A stretch of 5,080 nt of DNA from an uncultured Eubacteriales bacterium. Lineage in GTDB: Bacteria > Bacillota > Clostridia > UMGS1810. The notes under the pieces were generated by a model that saw only the letters and a list, made by a program, of their open reading frames with translations, had not been told where the DNA came from and did no database searches. The stretch spans positions 1 through 5,080 of the forward strand of contig USKN01000138.1 of the NCBI GenBank assembly GCA_900555295.1, written 5' to 3'. The translations under genes and the position numbers were made by a program. The first letter of the stretch is position 1, and each line of letters begins with the position of its first letter. This document shows positions 1-5,080 of this stretch, piece by piece.

Positions 1-38
1 GGATATTCTTATATAGTTCCTATACTTTTTCAACCTTT

Positions 39-54
39 TTTTTGCGTTTTTGCG
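39..54. repeat. 8-bp tandem direct repeat, TTTTTGCG x2
   Basis: Two exact adjacent copies of TTTTTGCG (39-46 and 47-54) lie in the T-rich non-coding leader. A second, imperfect tandem pair follows at 81-100 (GGCGAATTTT then GGCAAATTTT, one mismatch). An AT-only inverted repeat, AATTTT-TAAT-AAAATT, sits at 95-110, about 20 bp upstream of the -35 box at 130. The repeats are plainly visible, but they are short and low in complexity. They could be slippage products or a regulator site, and nothing in the sequence decides between these. Confidence 0.4.
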
Positions 55-129
55 ACTTTTGTAATAAATTACATATCTTTGGCGAATTTTGGCAAATTTT
101 TAATAAAATTGGGGGATATTTCTTAATCA

Positions 130-158
130 TTGACAAAATTAAAACCCTGCGATATAAT
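130..158 (+). promoter_or_regulatory. Consensus sigma-A (sigma-70 type) promoter for the GH63-like gene
   Basis: TTGACA at 130-135 and TATAAT at 153-158 are both perfect consensus hexamers separated by the optimal 17 bp. Transcription would be expected to start near position 165, giving a leader of only about 27 nt before the ATG at 192. That is too short for a riboswitch or attenuator. A fully consensus promoter implies strong, constitutive transcription unless a repressor acts here. The inverted repeat at 95-110 is the only nearby operator candidate, and it is weak. Confidence 0.85.
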
Positions 159-191
159 AACATTTGAAATTGGTTATTGGAGTGATGTTAA

Positions 192-1889
192 ATGTTATTT
201 CCGTCAATATGGGGCGAGGGAGCCGTTTTAAGCTTTTCGGCGGTAAACGGCGAATGTAATCCCGATTGTGCGCTTTGGGGAACTTTATTTGCCTCAAAGT
301 TCGGAGCGCAGTTTTTAAACAAAGCCTGTTTTTACATAGATATGACAAACATAGATTTAATAACGCCTATGTGTGTTTTGAGCGATATTGTAACGGCAAA
401 GCTTATATCAAACGGCGACGAGTATACAATGAGTATGATTATGACAAAGCAAAACACTATGCTGTTTTACTCGAGTATGTATGTAAATGCGCATTTTTCG
501 GTTGACGGAGATTTTACCGTAACAAACGAGGCGGAGGGTGTATATCTTTACTCTGCCGCCGATGAATACTTTGCCGTTGCGTGTGATAAAACCACGGGTA
601 CAAAATATGCCGTATCGTACGGAAAAACACGTGAGGACGCTTTAAAATCCGCAAAAGACGCGGTTAAAGAAAACATAAATGCCGAAATAAATAAAAAAGT
701 GGATTTTTACCAAACAATAAACGCACCGCGAAATGTTATAGAAGATATAGAAAAACTTTACTATAAATGTGTATCAACCGTTAAGGCGGGTATATACGGC
801 AACACATTTTCGGACAGACCGCCCGTTATACTTCCGTATGTAAACGCATACGACGGAATAAGCGTTTTTAAAAGTTTAATTGCGGCGGTGTGCTGTAAAA
901 ATATTTTTGCCGAGTATGCAAAAAGCACCGTACTTACGGTGTGCGATATGATACTCAAAAGCGGCGCTCTGCCGTTTAAACAAACCTGCCGCGAAGAATT
1001 TATTGCACCGCCCGTATTGGTATGGGCAATGTGGGAGGTTTTTGGCGGCGATACAAAAACGCTCGAAAAATATTACCCCAAACTGCGTACATATGTTAAG
1101 TATATTACAGATAACCGCGATATAAACAAAAACAACGTATTTGAATGGCACAGCGATAACTATAACGCCGCTTTTTCCACGGAATGCAATATGAAAAACT
1201 CACCGATTTATGATGACGGTGTAATACAAGACAGCGTTGACCTTACAAGCTTTACGGCAAACGAGGCACGCCATTTGGCAAAAATTGCAAAAACACTTCA
1301 AATGCGCAGCGAAGCGGCATATTGGGAAGTAATGTTTGACCGTATAAAGCGTGCCGCAAACATCGTTTTGTATAACAGCGACGACGGTTTTTATTACGAC
1401 AAAACAATAGTAAGCTCGCATTTTAAAAATATAAAAACGGTTGCGGGATTTATGCCCCTTTTCGGCGGAATATGCACACCCCAAAGTGCAGCGGCAATTT
1501 GCGATAAATTAAAAAATCCGGCAGAGTTTAATACCCGTATGCCGATACCGTCGGTATCACGCAAAGAGCAAACAAAATGCGCCGATATGTACCGTGGCCC
1601 CGTATGGCTCGAATACAATTATTTAACGGCGCTCGGACTTAAAGAATACGGTTTTAACGAAAAAGCGGACGAAATAATAAAAAAATCGATTTTGCTTGTT
1701 AAAAACGAGTTTGAAAAACACGGCGTAATATACGAATGTTACTCGTCCGACTCGGCAATACCCACCCAAAATATGCCGCGATACGGAGTGACATCGCCGT
1801 TTTACACTGCCAAAAACAATTTGTGCTGTGCGCGTGACTATATTCCCGCGGCGGCAATTATTGCGTCATATATACTCGATTTAAAATAA
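192..1889 (+). CDS. GH63/MGH1-like (alpha/alpha)6-barrel glycoside hydrolase homologue, probable loss of the catalytic acid
   Basis: A 565-residue protein with no signal peptide or membrane segment, so probably cytoplasmic. Residues 1-170 look like the N-terminal beta-rich domain of GH63-type enzymes, opening with WGEGAVLSFSAVNGE and ending in a helical linker (KTREDALKSAKDAVKE). Residues 180-565 match the (alpha/alpha)6 barrel: PPVLVWAMWEVF (273-284), NSPIYDDG (336-343), VDLTSFTANEARHLAKIA (349-366), MPLFGGICTPQSAA (421-434), PIPSVSR (451-457), YRGPVWLEYNYL (467-478) and IYECY (513-517). Family members (mannosylglycerate hydrolase, YgjK-type glucosidases) use an aspartate in an ESGMDNSP-like motif as general acid and a glutamate near the C-terminus as general base. 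Here the first motif reads ECNMKNSP (331-338), with Lys335 at the acid position; Glu515 fits the base. Hydrolysis of an alpha-glycoside is therefore doubtful, and the substrate is unknown. The start is fixed by an in-frame TAA at 189-191 directly before the ATG, with GGAG at 179-182. The protein has 17 cysteines, consistent with a reducing cytosol. The fold is fairly certain; activity is not. Confidence 0.8.
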   Translation: MLFPSIWGEGAVLSFSAVNGECNPDCALWGTLFASKFGAQFLNKACFYIDMTNIDLITPMCVLSDIVTAKLISNGDEYTMSMIMTKQNTMLFYSSMYVNAHFSVDGDFTVTNEAEGVYLYSAADEYFAVACDKTTGTKYAVSYGKTREDALKSAKDAVKENINAEINKKVDFYQTINAPRNVIEDIEKLYYKCVSTVKAGIYGNTFSDRPPVILPYVNAYDGISVFKSLIAAVCCKNIFAEYAKSTVLTVCDMILKSGALPFKQTCREEFIAPPVLVWAMWEVFGGDTKTLEKYYPKLRTYVKYITDNRDINKNNVFEWHSDNYNAAFSTECNMKNSPIYDDGVIQDSVDLTSFTANEARHLAKIAKTLQMRSEAAYWEVMFDRIKRAANIVLYNSDDGFYYDKTIVSSHFKNIKTVAGFMPLFGGICTPQSAAAICDKLKNPAEFNTRMPIPSVSRKEQTKCADMYRGPVWLEYNYLTALGLKEYGFNEKADEIIKKSILLVKNEFEKHGVIYECYSSDSAIPTQNMPRYGVTSPFYTAKNNLCCARDYIPAAAIIASYILDLK

Positions 1890-1903
1890 AACATATAAAT
1901 AAG

Positions 1904-1932
1904 TTGACATTTTATTAACTTTGGTATAAAAT
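1904..1932 (+). promoter_or_regulatory. Near-consensus sigma-A promoter for alaS
   Basis: TTGACA at 1904-1909 is a perfect -35. TAAAAT at 1927-1932 gives a -10 with 17 bp spacing and one mismatch; the overlapping TATAAA at 1925-1930 has a shorter 15 bp spacing. The -35 begins 15 bp after the stop codon of the upstream gene. A start near 1939 leaves a leader of about 26 nt before the ATG at 1965. There is therefore no room for the T-box leader that controls many synthetase genes in Bacillota. No terminator is visible between the upstream gene and this promoter, so read-through is also possible. Confidence 0.75.
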
Positions 1933-1949
1933 TATAGCATACGTAACTG

Positions 1950-1955
1950 AAAGGA
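1950..1955 (+). promoter_or_regulatory. Ribosome binding site that decides the alaS start
   Basis: AAAGGA directly abuts the first in-frame ATG (1956), leaving no spacer, but lies 9 nt upstream of the next in-frame ATG at 1965. Normal Shine-Dalgarno spacing thus selects 1965, and the protein then begins MEYMGLNDIREKF. AlaRS proteins typically start only a few residues before this GLNxIRxxF segment. The ATG at 1974 is a third, less well spaced option. Confidence 0.75.
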
Positions 1956-1964
1956 ATGGAAAAA

Positions 1965-4589
1965 ATGGAATATATGGGACTTAACGATATTCGTGAAAAG
2001 TTTTTAAGCTTTTTTGAGTCAAAAGGCTGTTTAAGGCTCGGGAGTTTTCCTCTTGTGCCAAAAAACGACGCGAGTCTTTTGCTTATAAATTCGGGTATGG
2101 CACCTATGAAAAAGTGGTTTACGGGGGCGGAGGTTCCGCCGCGCAAGCGTGTTACCACCTGCCAAAAATGCATAAGAACGCCCGATATTGAATGTGTTGG
2201 AAAAACCGCACGTCACGGTACTTTTTTTGAAATGCTCGGCAACTTTTCGTTTGGCGATTATTTTAAACACGAGGCAATTTCGTGGGGCTGGGAATTTTTA
2301 ACCGAAGTTATGCAAATTCCAAAAGACAAGCTGTGGATAACCGTTTACGAGGAGGACGACGAGGCGCGCGATATTTGGATAAACGAAATAGGCGTACCTG
2401 CCGACCGCGTTGTAAAAATGGGTAAAGAAGATAACTTTTGGGAACACGGCACAGGTCCTTGCGGTCCTTGTTCCGAAATACACGTTGACCGCGGAATGAA
2501 ATACAGCTGCGGAAAACCCACCTGCAAACTCGGCTGTGACTGCGACAGATTTATGGAAGTGTGGAATTTGGTATTTACACAGTTCGATAAAGACGAGGAC
2601 GGCAATTACAACCGTCTTGACCACCCCAATATAGATACGGGTATGGGTCTTGAACGTCTTGCGGCAATTATGCAAAATGTTGATAATTTATTTGAGGTTG
2701 ATACCGTTAAAAATGTTATGGAACATATATCGCGCATTGCGGACGTTAAATACAAAACCGACGAAAAAACAGACGTATCGCTACGTGTTATAACCGACCA
2801 TATAAGAAGTACGGTTATGATGATATCGGACGGTGTTGTGCCGTCAAACGAGGGCAGAGGATATGTTTTAAGACGTCTTTTGCGCCGTGCCGCACGTCAC
2901 GGAAAATTGCTTAACGTTAACGGCGAATTTTTGTATAAGGTTGCCGATACGGTTATAGACGAATCAAAACAGGGTTACCCCGAGCTTGCCGAAAAGCGCG
3001 AGTACATTAAGAAAATAATTAAAATAGAAGAAGAAAGATTTGCCAAAACAATAGATAAAGGCCTTTCCATTTTGGGCGAATACATTGAAAAGGCAAAACA
3101 GCAAAACAGCACGGTTCTCGGCGGTGAGGAAGCGTTTAAGCTTAACGACACATACGGATTTCCCATTGACTTAACGGTTGAAATTTGCTCCGAAAACGGT
3201 TTAACCGTTGACCGTGACGGATTTGATAAAATGCTTGCAATTCAAAAAGAAACCGCACGCAAGGCACGTAAAGACGGTTCAAGCTGGGATTCGGAAACGG
3301 TATACGATTTTGCCGGCGCAAAAGCCACGGTGTTTACGGGTTACAGCGATTTAACCGATAATGCCCGCATTTGCGGTATTGCATACGGCGGTGAAACACA
3401 GCAGGCAATAGGCACCGGCGACGAAGGAGTTATTGTTACCGACAAAACCCCGTTTTATGCCGAAATGGGCGGCCAGACAGGCGATATAGGTGTAATTTAT
3501 ACTCAAAACGCAAAAGCCGAAGTGGTTGACACCAAAAAAACGGGCGACGGAATTTACTTGCACCACGTTAAAGTTTGCGAGGGGAGTTTTTCGGTCGGCG
3601 ACGAAGTAACGCTTGAAGTAAATAAGAAAAACCGTATGGCGATATGCCGAAACCACTCCGCAACCCACCTTTTGCACAAGGCGCTCAAAGAAGTGCTGGG
3701 TGTTCACGTTGCCCAGGCGGGAAGTGAAGTAAACGCAAAACATTTAAGATTTGACTTTTCGCACTTTGAGGCAATGACAAAAGACGAAATAAAACTTGCC
3801 GAGAAAACGGTAAACGACGCAATTCTTGAGGCAATGCCGATTGTAATAAAAGAACTCCCCATTGAGGAGGCTAAAAAATTGGGCGCAGAGGCGCAGTTCG
3901 GCGAAAAATACGGCGATGTGGTACGTGTGGTTACTATGGGCGATTATTCAGCTGAATTTTGCGGTGGCACACACCTTAAAAACACATCGGAGGCAGGATT
4001 GTTTAAAATTTTATCCGAGAGCGGTGTTGCGGCAGGTACAAGAAGAATTGAGGCAATAACGGGCGCGGCGGTTTTGGATTATATAAACGCAAAAGACGAA
4101 GTTATACAAAATGCCGCCGATGTATTAAAATCAAATGTAACCGAGGTTGTATCGAGAGCCGAAAAGGTTATGGGCGAAGTTAAAGAATACGGCCGACAGA
4201 TTGAGCAAATGCGTGCAAAACTTGCGCAAAGTGCGGTTGGCGATATTTTAAACAATGCCAAAGAAGTAAAAGGCATAAAGGTTATAACCGCATATTACGA
4301 AGATATGGGTATGAACGAGCTTATGACGGCAGCGGAGCAGGTACGCGACAAAATGGCGGATACTGCCGCAGTGATTGCAATGTGCGGTGCAAAGGACGAT
4401 AAAATAAGCTTTTTGTGTATGGCAAACAAAACGGCGGTTGAAAGCGGTGCGCACGCAGGCAAAATAATAAAGGCAATTACGCAGATTGCAGGCGGCAGCG
4501 GCGGCGGAAAACCCGAACTTGCGCGCGGTGCCGGTAAAGATAAATCTAAAATCGATGAGGCACTTTTAAATGTTGAAAGCAACATATAA
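1965..4589 (+). CDS. alaS: Alanyl-tRNA synthetase (EC 6.1.1.7)
   Basis: Cytosolic class II synthetase that charges tRNA-Ala with alanine using ATP and clears mischarged Ser- or Gly-tRNA-Ala. The protein is 874 residues from the chosen start (877 from the ATG at 1956), the normal full bacterial length. In the 874 numbering the catalytic domain comes first. Motif 1 lies around INSGMAPMKKWFTG (42-55), motif 2 is in RHGTFFEMLGNFSFGDYF (83-100), and motif 3 contains GMGLERL (226-232). A helical tRNA-binding region follows to about residue 445. The editing domain carries GGQTGDIG (502-509) and zinc ligands in HSATH (H564, H568) and CGGTH (C666, H670). A coiled segment (about 720-760) leads to the C-Ala/DHHA1 domain, with its glycine-rich GGSGGGKPELARG near 843-855. 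A cysteine-rich stretch (CGKPTCKLGCDCDR, 182-195) lies in the catalytic domain. All key residues are present, with no frameshift. The gene has its own promoter and no T-box. It probably shares a transcript with the downstream HIT gene. Confidence 0.98.
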   Translation: MEYMGLNDIREKFLSFFESKGCLRLGSFPLVPKNDASLLLINSGMAPMKKWFTGAEVPPRKRVTTCQKCIRTPDIECVGKTARHGTFFEMLGNFSFGDYFKHEAISWGWEFLTEVMQIPKDKLWITVYEEDDEARDIWINEIGVPADRVVKMGKEDNFWEHGTGPCGPCSEIHVDRGMKYSCGKPTCKLGCDCDRFMEVWNLVFTQFDKDEDGNYNRLDHPNIDTGMGLERLAAIMQNVDNLFEVDTVKNVMEHISRIADVKYKTDEKTDVSLRVITDHIRSTVMMISDGVVPSNEGRGYVLRRLLRRAARHGKLLNVNGEFLYKVADTVIDESKQGYPELAEKREYIKKIIKIEEERFAKTIDKGLSILGEYIEKAKQQNSTVLGGEEAFKLNDTYGFPIDLTVEICSENGLTVDRDGFDKMLAIQKETARKARKDGSSWDSETVYDFAGAKATVFTGYSDLTDNARICGIAYGGETQQAIGTGDEGVIVTDKTPFYAEMGGQTGDIGVIYTQNAKAEVVDTKKTGDGIYLHHVKVCEGSFSVGDEVTLEVNKKNRMAICRNHSATHLLHKALKEVLGVHVAQAGSEVNAKHLRFDFSHFEAMTKDEIKLAEKTVNDAILEAMPIVIKELPIEEAKKLGAEAQFGEKYGDVVRVVTMGDYSAEFCGGTHLKNTSEAGLFKILSESGVAAGTRRIEAITGAAVLDYINAKDEVIQNAADVLKSNVTEVVSRAEKVMGEVKEYGRQIEQMRAKLAQSAVGDILNNAKEVKGIKVITAYYEDMGMNELMTAAEQVRDKMADTAAVIAMCGAKDDKISFLCMANKTAVESGAHAGKIIKAITQIAGGSGGGKPELARGAGKDKSKIDEALLNVESNI

Positions 4590-4644
4590 AAGCAATTAAA
4601 AATTGGAAATTAAGGTAAAACCTATTACGGATTTTATGAATAAA

Positions 4645-4663
4645 ACGCTGTTTAATTCAGTGT
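4645..4663 (+). other. Weak hairpin in the alaS-HIT intergenic gap
   Basis: ACGCTG (4645-4650) can pair with CAGTGT (4658-4663) through six pairs including one G-U, around a 7-nt loop. No T-tract follows, so it does not look like an intrinsic terminator. A shorter AGGT-AAA-ACCT dyad lies at 4613-4623. In the rest of the 4590-4706 gap I see no convincing -35/-10 pair and no RNA gene. This favours co-transcription of the HIT gene with alaS. Confidence 0.25.
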
Positions 4664-4690
4664 GCAAACAATATTTGTATACGATATTTA

Positions 4691-4699
4691 AAAGGAGGT
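4691..4699 (+). promoter_or_regulatory. Strong ribosome binding site of the HIT gene
   Basis: AAAGGAGGT is an almost perfect anti-Shine-Dalgarno complement, ending 7 nt before the ATG at 4707. It is the strongest ribosome binding site in the window, clearly better than the GGAG and AAAGGA sites of the two upstream genes. It suggests high translation of this small protein and fixes its start. Confidence 0.85.
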
Positions 4700-4706
4700 T
4701 ATAAAA

Positions 4707-5051
4707 ATGTCAGATTGTATTTTTTGCAAAATCGCAAACGGCGAAATACCCACAAAGTATGTGTACCAAGACGATAAAGTTGCGGCATTTAACGACTTAA
4801 ATCCGCAGGCACCCGTACACATATTGATTGTACCGAAACAGCATATATCGTCGGCACTTGAACTTAATGACGAAAACAGTGATGTTGTGGGTCACATATT
4901 TAAGGTTGCGTCAAAAATTGCGTGCGATATGGGATTTGACGAAAAAGGTTTTCGTCTTGTAAACAATTGCGGCGAGGACGGCGGTCAAACAGTTAATCAT
5001 CTGCATTTTCATTTGCTTGCGGGCAGAAATTTGGGATGGCCTCCGGGTTAA
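4707..5051 (+). CDS. HIT-family nucleotide phosphoramidase / hydrolase (HinT-like)
   Basis: A 114-residue cytosolic protein of the histidine triad superfamily, HINT branch, whose members hydrolyse AMP linked to amines or acyl groups (adenosine phosphoramidates, aminoacyl-adenylates), usually as homodimers. The sequence opens with SDCIFCKIANGEIP, whose C4-x2-C7 pair, together with H46 and H98, fits the zinc site found in many bacterial members. NPQAPVHILIVPKQHI (32-47) is the family's central strand-and-turn segment. The histidine triad is H98-L-H100-F-H102-L-L, with H100 the expected nucleophile. The C-terminal GWPPG is also typical. Length and motifs are complete, so it should be active. It lies 117 bp after alaS on the same strand with no clear promoter of its own. 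Since HinT can act on aminoacyl-AMP made by synthetases, the pairing is suggestive, but a functional link is inferred. The family is certain; the physiological substrate is not known. Confidence 0.95.
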   Translation: MSDCIFCKIANGEIPTKYVYQDDKVAAFNDLNPQAPVHILIVPKQHISSALELNDENSDVVGHIFKVASKIACDMGFDEKGFRLVNNCGEDGGQTVNHLHFHLLAGRNLGWPPG

Positions 5052-5080
5052 TGATTTATATTGAAATTTTTAAGGGACCT
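5051..5080 (+). CDS. Possible start of a downstream gene, cut by the window end
   Basis: An ATG shares its A with the last base of the HIT stop codon (TAATG), and the frame stays open for the remaining ten codons (MIYIEIFKGP). Such overlaps often mark translational coupling within operons. Against it, there is no Shine-Dalgarno sequence just upstream (the bases there encode GWPPG), and ten codons prove little. A purine-rich AAGGGA at 5072-5077 could instead serve a start outside the window. The product cannot be recognised. Confidence 0.2.
   Translation, partial: MIYIEIFKGP

Noticed and set aside
12..24. TATAG-TTC-CTATA dyad resembling part of a recombinase target (FRT-like GTATAGGAAC on the - strand)
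   Set aside because: Only about ten bases match, there is no paired arm or spacer, and no recombinase is nearby; a chance match in AT-rich DNA.
1..120. GGATATTCTTA at 1-11 and GGATATTTCTTA at 114-124 as flanking direct repeats of a small inserted element
   Set aside because: The match is short, imperfect and AT-rich, with no terminal inverted repeats or coding content between the copies.
185..259. A 24-codon frame starting at the ATG at 185, overlapping the start of the GH63-like gene, as a possible leader peptide
   Set aside because: GGAG at 179-182 is only 2 nt from this ATG but well spaced for the ATG at 192, and the peptide shows no regulatory codon run.
876..1618. Antisense open frames under the GH63-like gene
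   Set aside because: Cysteine- and histidine-rich, low-plausibility translations opposite a well-supported coding sequence; no promoter or Shine-Dalgarno sequence seen.
2298..3743. Long antisense open frames under alaS (for example 2298-2675 and 3351-3743 on the - strand)
   Set aside because: They lie opposite a fully conserved gene, lack ribosome binding sites and recognisable domains, and are explained by the codon bias of alaS.
4603..4631. TTGGAA at 4603-4608 as the -35 of a promoter for the HIT gene
   Set aside because: No acceptable -10 hexamer occurs at 16-18 bp spacing; the sequence there is TACGGA.
4670..4688. AATAT...ATATT dyad around GTATAC before the HIT ribosome binding site as an operator or terminator
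   Set aside because: Five AT-only pairs with an interrupted centre and no T-tract; expected by chance in this base composition.

Overview
The window reads as a chromosomal segment from an AT-rich, low-GC Gram-positive anaerobe, most likely a member of the Clostridia (Bacillota). The evidence is consensus sigma-A-type promoters, strong purine-rich Shine-Dalgarno sites, clostridial-looking alanyl-tRNA synthetase and HIT proteins, cysteine-rich cytosolic proteins and exclusive use of TAA stops. The genus cannot be fixed from the sequence alone.

Layout: three complete genes lie on the + strand. (1) Positions 1-191 are a non-coding, T-rich leader with small tandem repeats. It ends in a perfect TTGACA-17-TATAAT promoter and a short 5' leader. 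(2) 192-1889 encodes a cytoplasmic 565-residue glycoside-hydrolase-like protein with an (alpha/alpha)6-barrel, of the GH63 / MGH1-like clan. Its usual general-acid aspartate, in the ESGMDNSP-type motif, is replaced by lysine (K335), while the presumed general-base glutamate (E515) is kept. (3) A 66-75 bp gap carries a second near-consensus promoter. (4) 1965-4589 is alaS, a full-length alanyl-tRNA synthetase with aminoacylation, editing and C-Ala domains; the Shine-Dalgarno position favours the start at 1965 over 1956. (5) A 117 bp gap without a convincing promoter or terminator leads to (6) 4707-5051, a HIT-family (HinT-like) nucleotide hydrolase. (7) An ATG overlapping the HIT stop codon (TAATG) opens a frame that runs off the window end; it may or may not be a gene.

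Functionally, alaS and the HIT gene are housekeeping genes, probably co-transcribed from the alaS promoter, possibly with read-through from the upstream hydrolase-like gene. HinT proteins hydrolyse aminoacyl-adenylates and related phosphoramidates, so a link to synthetase chemistry is plausible, but it is an inference from adjacency. I see no mobile element, CRISPR array, tRNA or rRNA. The most unusual feature is the apparent loss of the catalytic acid in the first gene. I do not find evidence for a wholly new system here.
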